64,000 nucleotides of DNA from Daedaleopsis sinensis (Eukaryota; Basidiomycota; Agaricomycetes; Polyporales; Polyporaceae), in contig CM066306.1 in NCBI GenBank assembly GCA_033807695.1, positions 806,001 through 870,000 on the forward strand, read 5' to 3'. The notes under the pieces are model-generated. The model was not told the DNA's origin. It was given only the letters and a program-made list of their open reading frames with translations, and ran no database searches. Of the stretch, positions 1-11,529 are shown piece after piece. The position numbers and the translations under genes were made by a program. How positions within the stretch are numbered: position 1 is the first letter of the stretch; each line of letters starts with the position of its first letter.

Positions 1-133
1 AGTGCCGCAACATATGTGTACGGTAAATGTAGAACGACCTGACGATTCCGCCGTAGCTCTTGCATACTATGAAACGAGTGCGTCGTATCGGCGGTTCTGG
101 CAGTGCTCGGATCTGAAGACGTCCTTTGTGTAG

Positions 134-3103
134 CTTTCTTGGGATTTGGACACAGACGCGCTGGACTTACACGGGTAACACATCTTATCCCGGGATTGCA
201 AGGGGGAGTGATGCTGACTCCCCCCTGTCCTGCAGCATCGTTGAGAGCCTGCGCTCGTCCGTCGCCACGCAGATCTCCTCGCACGAGCTACAGGTATTAC
301 GGACCCTTCCTGCACGTGCCAGGGTCAGCAATCTAACGCTTACACATCAGAACTTTGTCGCATCCACCCTCGCCTCGTTCAGCGGCCGTCACCCCGATTA
401 CGGCCGGTTAGCTGCGCGCATGCTCATTGCTAACATACACAAGACCGTCCCAAAGTCTTTTACCGATTGGGTATTCTCCATGGGTAGATTGGTCTACTGC
501 CGTGCTCCCCGTCTTTAGCTGACGACGTTGCACATAGCGCCGCAGTTTGATCTGCATCCAGATCTCCTTCAAGTGGCCGCGATTCATGGACCCGACCTGG
601 ATAACGCTCTCGTTCACCACCGCGACTTCGACTTGGAGCTGTAAGTAACAGCGTCGCTGCTGCGATACCGTACTAACCGACACCCAGCGGAAGCGTGAAA
701 ACGCTCATGCGGTGCTATCTGAAACGGGTCGACGCCCACGTCCGTGACCGCCCTCAGTTCCTCTACATGAGGGTCGCCATCACGACTCACCAGAGCGACC
801 TGCCTGCCATTCTGAAGACCTACGATGCTCTGTCGCGACAGCTCTACACCAACGCCACTCCCGTGTTGTACAACGCGGGCACGTCGAAGCGCAACTTCGC
901 ATCGTGCTTTCTTTATCAGCCGGACACCTCGTCGCTCAAGTCGTTGCTGACGAGTCCCTTGTCGCTTGATGCACTCTGGATGGCCGAGGGCGGTGTCGGC
1001 ATGTCCTTGGGAGCGGTACCGGGTGAAAGGCCAGTCCCATCTCGAATGCGGCATGTAGTCTATCCGGACGGCTAATGTCCGCTACAGCCTTCTCCCAGAG
1101 CCGAACCCGGGTGTAATGGCTCTCATGCGTATCTACGACAGCCACGCCAACGTCGTCGCTAACAGCGGAGCTAGGCGTCCCTCTGCCGCTACCGTGTATC
1201 TCCCAATTTGGCACCAAGATGTCCGTCAATTCATACAGTGTCGCACTACCCGAGCCGGGTCACTGGGTCGAATTTCGCACCTGTTCCCCGCACTGTGGAT
1301 CCCCGATCTGTAGTGCGTCATTCCTCCGATACTGTACTATGCGCCATCTAACGGTTCGAATCTTTGTAGCATGCGGAGGCTCGAAGCGCACCTGCTCTGG
1401 TCTCTATTCGACCCGTCCGACGCCCCCGCTCTTCTCTCCTTGTATGGGGAGGACTTTACCCAGCAGTACGAAGCTTACGAGAAGGGCGACGTTCCCCGCC
1501 GTGTAATCTCCGCTATTGCGCTATTCAAGCTTATCTGCGATGCACAACGGGAATCCGGGACTCCGTTCCTGATCTACCAAGATGCGGTCAACTGTGAGTC
1601 GTGCCTGTGGTTGTACCGATACCGCGTGCGCTGACTCTACTGTAGATAAAAACAATCAGAAGCACCTCGGCGTGATCCGCTCCAGTAACCTGTGCACTGA
1701 AATCACGCAATTCTCGTCGCCTCAAGAGACGGCGGTGTGCACGCTCGCTTCCATCGCACTACCACGCTTCGTGCGACCGGACCTCACGTTCGATTTTGAT
1801 AGTCTTCACGAGCTCACGAAGCTCGTCGTCCGGAACACCGATGCCTTGCTCGACCGGGCCGTATACCCAACCGCGGAGACGACCCATTCGGTGAAACGTT
1901 CGCGTGCTCTGGGTATCGGGGTTCAGGGGTTCGCGGATTCCCTACACGCCCTCGCCTACGTATATGGCTGCGACGGCGCCCAGCGCTTCAACATCGAGGT
2001 CTTCGAGACGATCTACCACGCTGCGCTCGAGGCGAGCTGTGAGCTCGCAGAGAAACACGGACCTTATCCCACGTGGAAGGGATCCCCTGCCTCGGAGGGT
2101 ATCTTGCAGCTGGACATGTGGGGCGGAAAACACACTGGGAGATACGACTTCGACGCGCTTCGATCGCGCATTTGCAGGTTCGGTCTGCGTAATGCGTTGC
2201 TCACCGCGCAAATGCCGACCGCGTCCACCGCACGAGTACTCGGTAACTCTGAGGGCATCGATCCTCTGACCAGGTGCGACCTAAATCCCCTTATGACGGC
2301 ATGCACTAACGACCGTTTCGTGTCTACTAGCAATGTTACGACTCACCGCACCATAGCGGGTGACTATACGGAAATATGCACCCGTTTGGTGCGCGATCTT
2401 ATTCACTTCGGAATATGGTCGGATGCGCTTCGTGAAGAGATCGTTGCGCAGCATGGTGAGTTGCGCATGGCCATCCAGTTATATCCACGCCTCGACTTAC
2501 TCGCATGTGCCTAGGGTCCATCGCTTCTATCCCTAATATCCCTCCTGAGCTGAAGCGCATTTACCGGACGTCTTGGGAGGTCCACCCCTCGCATCTCATC
2601 ACCATGGCGGCCGAACGCGCGCCGTTCATTGATCAGAGTCAAAGTCTTTCTTTAAACGTCGAGCGACCCGACGAGGAAACGCTGGTATGTCGTCTTTGAG
2701 TGGCGTCTTAGCAGGAGTAGGTGTGCCTGACCAGCAAGCATAGCGGTCCTTTCAGCTCCAGGCATGGAGACTGGGGCTCAAGACTGGACTGTACTACCTG
2801 CGTACCCGCGCCCCGTCCTTCCCGACGGCATATGGCATCCGAGTAGTCATCGAGCCTCGAAACCGGTTCAGCGACGAAGACGATGATGTACCTCCACCGT
2901 TGGAGATAGCCGAACCCCCTCGACCGACCACGGGTGGCATGGGCGAGGTCGAATCCCCGTCAACGCCCATCGCCGACGTCGAACAGGCTCCTATCATCGT
3001 GGACGACGACGGAAGTGGGTCCACTTCCGCTGCTACGCCTTTGCCCGCCACGCTCGCCAAGGCGACACTTCCAGTGATACCGTGCGCAGCCTGTGACGCG
3101 TAA
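134..3103 (+). CDS. Divergent ribonucleotide reductase large subunit (class I RNR1 paralogue), 5' end unresolved
   Basis: Reduces ribonucleoside diphosphates to deoxy forms in the cytosol if active. Exons read by hand: 134-174, 236-293, 351-470, 519-640, 688-1022, 1099-1309, 1370-1593, 1646-2273, 2331-2455, 2515-2684, 2756-3103; all joins stay in frame. Visible family marks in order: the second half of the ATP cone (HPDYGRLAARMLIANIHK), RDF, the redox cysteine in FASCF, loop-2 region SGARRPS, FPALWIPDL, the active-site NLCTEI, AVCTLASIALP, QMPTASTARVLGNSEG, DQSQSL, the radical-path tyrosine pair in LKTGLYYLRT, and a C-terminal CAAC. Many otherwise strongly conserved positions differ, and loop 1 looks shortened. 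The N-terminus (canonical KRDGR and FDKI motifs) was not found in bases 1-133 and probably lies upstream. It is more likely a fast-evolving paralogue than the housekeeping RNR1. Family certain; activity unknown. Confidence 0.9.
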
Positions 3104-4552
3104 CTTGCCTGCCCGGGGATGCCTCGCGATTCGAAGAAGTCCTATCGTTGTACTTGTACGCGCATACATATGACAACACTGTACGTTTCTCGTTACATTC
3201 CTCGACTCTCATGGTATCCCGAGTTGTCGTCCATATTCGTTCCCCATGCCTATCGCTTTGCCTTGGTTTCCGTCGCCCACTTCCCCTTCCCTTTCAGAAG
3301 TCTGTCTCTCTCTCGCTGCGACCTCGTTCACGGTATATCGTCGGCCGCCGTACATTACGCGACTATATGTTTGTCCATCGTACGCATTCGTGACGACCAG
3401 TGCCAGCACCTCGCCGTGACGATACGCTGTAATATTATACACAGGGGCCCAACTCCGAAAGTCTGGATCTACTTACTTTGTTCCAAATCTCAGCGGATAG
3501 TCGCCACACTGGCATAGTAATATCGGGGACTGTTCTAAGTAAGGCACTCGCGTCCTTCCACGAAGAATAGACGACGAACCGCCATCAGCCTCCTACAACT
3601 CAGAGAACCTACAACTATCGGTCACAGCCTGAGTAGCCAGTGGCTCCTCGCCTGACTCTCCGATTAGACCTACTACTCCAGAACGCCCATGGTATTAACT
3701 AGTAGAGGCTGTCTACGAGTCGCGCACGCGGACCTCCGCTCAAACAGACGGGTGAAGGCGCACTGGCATTCCTGATGACGGACGAAGCTACTACTATACT
3801 ATACCACTACAGGCTCCTTAAGGCGGCGTGACGCCCATTGATGATCTCGCTAGTACCTCGTGGCTCAGCGCGTCTAGTTCAAACTCGAGCCCTGCGAGCC
3901 CGGGCCACAACCCGGTGACTAGACCTCGTCCAGACCTAGCAGAGTAGTCCTAGCCTCAGTAGTCTTTCCTTCCGACAGTCAATTCCACTCTCGTGATTGC
4001 AGTTCGTCCGTCTGAACCGTAGGTCCGCCCTTGTAGCAATCTCAGCACCGCTCAAGTCTTCGATATCCGATTAACCGCGATGTATTAGCAATTTAGACAA
4101 TAACCCCACAGGGTAGTAGGCTACCGCTACTACCTTCAGCGGCCATAATTGATCTTGCTCCATGATCACTGCATGCTTCCGAATGTGGACCTACCATTCA
4201 TAGCGACGAACTGCAATTACGAGAGTTGGAATTGCTCCCCGGAACCAAGTACTACAACGCAATATCACTCAAAGTCCTCCCACAAAAACATCGGTCGCTC
4301 CACCGAGCTAAGTGTACCATGCTTCTAGCTCCGCACATTCCCGTTGTCCTCTTCATTCTTCAAGCTTAAGGTCCAGCTAGTGTGTAAGCAGGTGGTCAGA
4401 CGGACACATCGATAAAAGGCAGGACCTTTTCACAAATTTGCCCCTGCAAAGCTCTGACGCTATCGCGCCCCCACATCTCCACGCTGTTCTTCTCCACTAC
4501 ACCTGCTCGTACATCAGCAAGCGTAACAAGAACCCAGCATTCCCTGTACCCG
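3104..4552. other. Intergenic, gene-free
   Basis: No supported gene. Overlapping reading frames at 3119-3517 show no family motif. From about 3518 to 4437 there is no reading frame of 60 codons or more on either strand; the sequence is full of CTA/TAG/ACTAC words. It may be old decayed DNA. Confidence 0.5.
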
Positions 4553-5356
4553 ATGACACACTCACCGAGTCACCTGCCTACTGCCATCGTCCCTGCACGT
4601 CGCCACCACCACACGCCAATCGACCCGTCGCCAGTCGCGCTGGCCGCAACGTGGATAGACTATGCCACCGATTCCCCCGCAATGATTGGATATGAGAAGA
4701 CACACGTCTACAGGCTTCAAACGTGGCCGCGGACTCCCTTGCATGAAGGCTTATCCGTCAAGATCTTTGTACTATCCAGGCCCGCGTTCTACTCATTGCG
4801 CGCGGTTATGGTGCACCGCTCGGTATATGATCCACATATACAGGGTGTCATCGCATCTGTCGAATTCGATCGTCTTCCCGACTGGGGAGTCGTCACCATC
4901 ACAAACACTTGCTCCCGAAACGCAGTGTCCTCTGTCCAGCTCCTTGTCCCTTTCCACCCAGACACCCTCCTGGCATACAGCTCGGCCCGCGCGAACCATG
5001 ACATCTCCGTCAACATCAAGAAGGTGACGCAACTCAGAGCCCCACACACCATCGACAAGGGAGAGTGGATTGTACGGTGTGGAGGGTCGCACTGTATGTT
5101 GTCTACACACGAAGTGGCGGCCGCAAGGATTGGCATGGGGTGGATGCATTGGGGACCCGGACATGTCGGACGAGACCTTGGGACAGGGACGTGGAGCGAC
5201 CACTACAGGGCGGAAGGCAGACCCAGCCGGTGAGTGTAAATGTTGGACAGACAGGCGCGTAACTGATGAGCACACAGTCGCAAGAAAGCGAAGCAGCGTC
5301 CAAGGGGAAATCGAAGAGACGACACTCACGGCGCAGACCGACGTATCGTGATTTAA
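4553..5356 (+). CDS. Hypothetical protein, two exons, basic C-terminus
   Basis: I do not recognise this protein. An ATG at 4553 opens a frame to 5229. A consensus donor (GTGAGT at 5230) and a CACACAG acceptor ending at 5277 join it in frame to 5278-5356, giving 251 residues with a TAA stop. The second exon adds an arginine/lysine-rich tail (SRRKKAKQRPRGNRR) that could act as a nuclear localisation or nucleic-acid-binding tail. The middle part (LPDWGVVTIT, VSSVQLLVPFHPDTLLAYSS) looks like beta-rich globular sequence. No signal peptide or membrane segment is visible. A competing antisense frame (4793-5389) exists, so this may be chance coding; the splice that extends the frame is the main support. 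Confidence 0.35.
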
Positions 5357-7975
5357 GACGGTAAGCTTTATATCCTTGCTATATTTCATCGGTCATCTTG
5401 AATGACAGTGTGCCAGGACTCAGACGTACACTGTGACAATGTTATATTGTCCTCTCCAATCAGCACATCATGGTGGTCGCTCCGACTCGTCGTGCTCGAT
5501 TATTCTATCCCATAACATTATTCGCACGGCCTTGTACTCTATCGCTCCGACACGTTCCCCGACACTATCGTATCTCCAATACTTGACAGCTCCTCATGTA
5601 CCCACTGTCGCTGCACACATTGTTCGCCACAGACGGAACATACCCGTCTACTGCATTCAAACTTGTGCACCTCCTCGACGGTCGGATACTTATGTTCAGT
5701 CGGTGCCGGTGCCGAATCACCCGACTACGTCGTCACCTATCGTCACACACTCGTCTCCGACGTAAACGGCATCCTGACATGAGTCTCATGACAACTTCGG
5801 TCCTTAGCTGCGCAGCCCGGCGACGACCTGCATGCGAGTCAAACATATATCACGCAGCCCGTCCTGTCTCTATATCCCCTTGCCAACCTCGATGCCAGGC
5901 CGTTCGTGTCCAGGAGTGCCCGGAGGGCGATAGGTATCTATCTACGCTATGCGATATGCTGCTGCCTGTGAGGATAAAATGTCGAGTCGACAGCCTAAGA
6001 AGGCTGTGCCGAGGTCAATAGATGTCACAGGTGAGTAGGTATCGTTCTATTCAAAGGATCGACTGACTTCCGCTCTAGAGGCTGGTGTTCACTAGCCTGG
6101 GTATCGTGAGTCTCCGTGGCAAGGTAATCAGCGAAGCTCACTATCCTTGCACCCTAGAGTCGACATCAGCACAACGCAACGACTCGCGTATATACATATT
6201 ATCGACAGTGACGTCGACGCGTCGACCTCCCGTTAAATACCACGTTATTCAAGCCCTACAGGATGTCGCTGAATGCTCATAACCTGAAGAGTGGAATACG
6301 AGCTCACTCTATGTGAATGCTGACACGTATCAACCACCATGCTGTGCCACTATCCTATCCGCATGAGCACGCGCCTCGCCATGGCCCTTATTAGGGCGCG
6401 ACGGGGCTCCACTGGTGCGTTCACTCCGTCGTACGATCGATTTATCGGTATGGCTGAGGCTTTTGGATCCGACCGATAGATCATGTTCTTCGTTCATCTG
6501 TGCTACGTGTCTCACGCATTTCGTGGGCGCTGCATGATCCAGTGCGAACCATTAGCAGCATAGCCGCCGGGAGGTGTCTCTCCGACGATCAGCTCCATTT
6601 GATGTGTGGCACTTTTGTAGGTTGCGATATACTCGAGCGACACTTCGTACCAGTGAGCGGCTTCCCACTCCAATTCAATAGCGTAATGAATGCAGGACTG
6701 GACTCGTAGGACGGCGAGCCGAGCGCCGGGAGGCGCAGACGGCCACGGTCACTTGATCACCCGCGATGGGAGGGCGACGGAGGGCAATGCTTTGCACAAA
6801 GCTTTCCTCCATTTCCGAATTTGCATGGTCACGTATAACGGGACAGGGGCGCCGCCACGCCCTTCCAGGCCCTTCCCCCATCTCTCGCCTCTCCTTCCAC
6901 GACCTCCCACCGCTCTATTGATAGGTGACGGGGGAGACTCTCCGGTCGAATTCAGCGAATCTCTCACGCACACGCCGACGCAACGCGATACCTAGTTCGA
7001 CATCGGACGTCCTCGTTTATCAGACGACATCATGACCGCCGCACCAGCAACTGTCAGTGACCCCTTTTGAAGACAAGGTAGCGGTCGTGGAACAGAAAGT
7101 TCAGAATTCAACCCAATATGCCTTCAAACTCGTTGGCTCTGCCATCAGTAGTACATCTACTCTCAGGGGGCCGATGGACTTTAGAACTTACATGTAAGTA
7201 CTGCAGATGGCCTCATCGGCCTTCTGTAACCCAACAGACATATGACGGTGACATCATCGTGTTCGCGAACTACAGGGCTAACCGTCATGACGTTACAGTA
7301 TCAAGGTACGAGCCTGTCTCAGATGGTAATCCGAGGGCATACGGATCGACAGCGAGTCGTGGCAGGAGTCAATAAGTTGACCAGTGATGTTCTTCAGAGG
7401 TAGCATTATTGGACTCAGGGCTTCAGATCCCTCGTACCCTATCCGACTCGTCCGCCCTTCACCATCGGCACTCATGCGCGCGGACCGGGCTCCGCAGTGT
7501 CAGTGCAGACTCACCGGGAACCGCGGCCAGTGCGGACGACGCTTCCGGCTTGGCCAACGACTTCGACAATTTCGACGACACTCCGTGGGTTCCGATGCCG
7601 GGGGTGTGACCAAGACATCCACTGTTGACTTCGACCGTCCCAGTCCGAGCAATGACCACGACTACGCGTACTCTCACGCACGATGCGGCCAACTACTCGA
7701 CTTTACCGCTACTGTGCAATCTCCAAGTTTGATATAAGATTCAGATCGCCTCCGAAGCTTGCACGGAGGAGGAAACGTCTCGTAAGATGCCATCTTACGA
7801 GCCCTTTTAAAGAATATTTTGGAAGGCTCGCTCGGCCGTAGCGTCATCGGGATGATGCTTGCAGACTTTCACTTGCGCCGAGATGGTCCGAGTACTGACA
7901 GCTTTAAATGACCGGTCCAGAATCCTCACAGAGAGCTCACCCAATCCCCTCTGACGCAAACGCCTACCGACCGAA
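5357..7975. other. Gene-poor intergenic stretch
   Basis: Only short frames (60-140 codons) in all phases, none with a recognised motif. One frame at 7409-7609 ends in an acidic segment (SGLANDFDNFDDTPWVPMPGV region) that looks protein-like but has no visible partner exons. No transposase or reverse transcriptase motif was seen. The stretch could hold decayed genes. Confidence 0.4.
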
Positions 7976-8915
7976 ATGACTACAGCTACCAGTGCCACAG
8001 AATGCGTATGGTTCATCACCGGGTACGCATTGATGCACGATGCCCGTCCTTGGCGCCTTAGATGGCTCGGGATGGCGGGATCTAACTTGACTCACTACTC
8101 ACACCTTTTTACCCTTAGAGCCAATCGCGGAATCGGACTGGAGATGGCCAAGCAACTCTTAGAGCAACCGTCCAATACTGTTATCGGGACAGCGCGCAAC
8201 CCCGCTACGGCTGCGGAACTACGTTCTCTGGGGAGCGATGCAAAGGGGGCTCTGCATGTAGTGGGCCTCGAGGTTGCCGACCGCGGATCCGTTCTCAGAT
8301 GCGCGGACGAAGTCGCCCGCATCTTGGGATGCAAGGGGATTGACTACCTCGTGAATAACGCGGGGATCGGCTCTCAGGATGCGGCGTACAGCATGGACAT
8401 CGACTATCTCGAGACGATTCTCAGAACGAACGTCTCTGCCCCCGCCCACATCGCGCAGGTCTTCCTTCCCCTTGTCGAGAAAGGCGCGAAGAAGACGATC
8501 GTCAATATGTCGAGCACGAATGGCAGCAAGGCGTGGGAGGGCGGCATGGCGCGCTCTGCCTCCTATAGTATCTCTAAGGCTGCACTCAACATGCTGGTAC
8601 GCTGCGCTCTGCGCCTGTCCCTGGTAATTGTTCAACTCACTGACATGGCTTGCAGACGGTCAAACAGGCACGAGAGCGTCCGGACATCACGTCAGTATGT
8701 ATGTGTCCAGGGTGGCTGCAGACTGGTAAGCATTAATTATACTCGACCTCAGTTTGAACGGGAAGTGGACTCAAACACACACAGACATGGGTGGTGATGC
8801 TGCCACACATCCCGTTTCTGTCGGTGTTGCTGGAGTCATCAAGGTAGTCACTGGGCTCACGCCGGCGAACTCTGGGGAATTTATTAACTGGAAGGGGAAA
8901 CGTGTGGCTTGGTAA
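7976..8915 (+). CDS. Short-chain dehydrogenase/reductase (classical SDR)
   Basis: NAD(P)-dependent oxidoreductase of the classical SDR family, cytosolic as far as can be seen. Exons 7976-8022, 8119-8596, 8656-8725 and 8785-8915 join in frame to 241 residues, normal for the family. The first intron splits the cofactor motif FITG-ANRGIGLEMA (TGxxxGxG). Further on are LVNNAGIG, the catalytic serine in VNMSSTNG, and the active-site pair in SYSISKAALNM (YxxxK). The C-terminal part reads CPGWLQTDMGGDAA and then TPANSGEFINWKGKRVAW, as in fungal C-factor-like or adh_short proteins. Substrate unknown. It lies next to a run of P450 genes, so a role in oxidising or reducing a P450 product is possible but is inference only. 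Confidence 0.9.
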
Positions 8916-9102
8916 ATGAACAATCATCAGTCCAAGTTTCTAGTTGGGTGCGTCAATAGAAGTAGCGGTTCGATGGGAATTTATCGAGCATAAATGTCGT
9001 GATGTATCTGTGGGTACGTAGTAACAGCACATAATTGTCCTCATCGGGCTATCCATGCTAACACACGGATTCTATCCAAATATTGCAAAGTACACACAAA
9101 GC

Positions 9103-11529
9103 TTACGGAGCCAAAGAAAGGCGCAAAGGCAATGCGACGTTCAGCTCCTCCTCCTTGCCCGCGACCATAGGGAACATGATCACTCCTGCTGTAGCGCGTC
9201 TGATGACCATCTTCTCTGCCGGGAGTGAGAACTGGAACTTCTCCACCAGGTCGGCGAGGATGGTCTGCATCTCGATAATACTGAGCGGTAGCGTGACATG
9301 TCAGAGCCTCAATCAAGAGAAGATTCAATAAGTATGACAGGGCCGCGTACCTGAACTTCCAGCCAACACATGCACGGGGACCAGCAGCTATAGCGAACGA
9401 TCACGGTCAGCGACATCTCTCGGAGATTTGTAGTTACTCTCAACGTACAGAAGGACATTCTGAGTCCATCGAGATCAGAATCGTTCCGTGATAGTGGAAG
9501 AGACGGGTGCTCACAGATTCGAGAATACCCCAACTTGAACGCCGGTCTGCTTGCCCATATTCGGCGTGAACCAACGGTCCGGGTTCCACTCGTGTGCATC
9601 CGCACCCCAAATGTCCGTCAGGCTGCGGATATTCAAGATGAGACATGGTAGGGCGCGGGAAACAGAGAGGTGATGAAAGGAATTTACCGTTGATACGCTG
9701 CAAACGACGTATAGATGACCTGTCCGGCGCGGATAGGGATCTCGGTGATAGTCTTGCCCGTCTCGGACACGATGGGGTACTGGAGCGGTATAATATCGTC
9801 CTTGCTGGCTATGCGGGGGAGGGCCGAGAGGATAGGGTGAAGCCGAAGCGTTTCCTACAAATTTGGTTTATGAATGTCTGCGTGTGAGCTTGCTCTGAGT
9901 GCCAGTACAGCCTGACCTTGATGGCGTTCATCGTCAAAGTAAGCTTATCCAAGTCTTCGACCATAAGGTCATTGGAGGCGACCTGCGCACAGAGCCCGCG
10001 GATCTCCTTGCGCATACGCTCCTGGTACTCCGGGTGACGTGAAAGCTCGTATAGGATAAACGTGAGGGTGGTCGAGGATGTCTCATGGCCTGCGAGAGTG
10101 AGCGTGAACATCTCCGCTATTAGCTCGGCTTCTGACAGGCGTGTTTTGGCATCTCCAGAGCTGTTGGCCTTGACTGGATACTTGTAAATTCTTGCTCAAG
10201 ATGATAAGCCGCACACACGTACTGAGCAATGTCATAACATCCTTGCTCTTCGTTGTCTTCTCTACGTCGCTAGCCTGAGCCTCACGCTGTTCGCGAAGGA
10301 TTCGTTTGGCGTAGTCGTTGTACAAGTCATGCGTGTGACGAATTCGGGTAAAGGGATGGAATGGAATGTACCGGAAGCTGTTGAGGAGCGGCTGAGGAAG
10401 ATAGTCCCATGACGCAGTAAAGACCGAGACCAAGGGGGGAGGCGTATGAATGATGTCCTTGCTAGAGATCCTAGGGTATGAGACCTCCAAACGTTAGGAC
10501 GTTATGTTAGTTACCGCATACGCACAACAGGTTGTCGTAAGCCCGATACATAGGGTTATTGCCGTTGTCGAGCGAGTTGTACTGGAAGTCGAATGCGGCT
10601 GGAACAGGATAACGTGAAGTTATGCCCGTCACTAAGTGTGCATTCTGTCTCCAGACGTACCTTCACCGATGATATCTAGGGACACACGAGACATCCATTT
10701 GTTTATCAGCATGTCAACTGCACCGGTTCCGCTGCTTGCAAGTTCTTCTGACCATTTCTCTGCCAACTGACAGGTCGTTGGTTCGTCCATGTTGTTGGCG
10801 TATAGATAATGAACCGTGAAGAAAGGAAATTCGCACCTTGTTCGAAAGACGTCTAAACACCGGAACGAATGTCCGAAGATGCGTCAAACTGAACGCCGGG
10901 TTCATGTTCTTGCGATGCCGTTGATGGGATTCTTGAGCTATCCGACAAGAACCGCATGTCAAGCGGGTTTCTTTTTATCACGGGACACTGAGCAACTTAC
11001 TCCGAGCTGTTAAGATTCCAGGACCTGATAGCATTGTTCCGACATGGGTCTGTGACGCCCTCTTCTCATAGTTGTAGCCCGCCTTATTAAGGATATGGTG
11101 CATCGCCTAGGTTGCGTTAATCAGCCCTTTGCTTCGGGACGAAGTTGACGAGGCCGCCACATACCTTCGGATCGGCGGTTACAAGGACCTCCGTCTTCAC
11201 GAGCAGAGTGAGTACTAGGTGCAGCATAAGTCGCGAGGACACTGACTCCAAAGTTGCCCCCAATCTTCCAGGTCCGGCCATAGTCACGCAAGCATTTGAG
11301 CTCAAATTCACCCATTTCGGGCTGATTCAGAAGCAAGTTCTCATGGCCTAGAAGACGGACGTCTGAGCTAGATGACACAGTCTCCGCATTGGCCTGAAGA
11401 CTCACCGAGTAGGATGGAAGGCCGCGACGGTCCACGGATGTGCCTGATAGTACTGCGACTAGAGAAGCGATAGACAGCAAGCAGGATCACAGCAAGTGCC
11501 GCAGGAACTACGAGGGCGAGAGATATCAT
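9103..11529 (-). CDS. Cytochrome P450, copy 1
   Basis: Membrane-anchored heme monooxygenase of the ER. It starts with an N-terminal hydrophobic anchor (MISLALVVPAALAVILLAVY) followed by a proline-rich hinge (RHIRGPSRPS). About 12 exons are read on the minus strand. Motifs in order: TEVLVTADPK, the I-helix AGHETSSTTLTF, ETLRLHP (ExxR), NPDRW (PERF region), then the heme loop FSAGPRACVGWKF. The heme loop is only in frame when an 11-base micro-exon (AATGTCCTTCT) is included between the NL and SAG codons. The C-terminus is LPLRLSLAP, stop at 9103-9105. No stop or frameshift was found in the spliced reading. It resembles basidiomycete CYP5150-type proteins by general look, but I did not assign a family. 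It is the most divergent of the three local copies. Confidence 0.88.
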
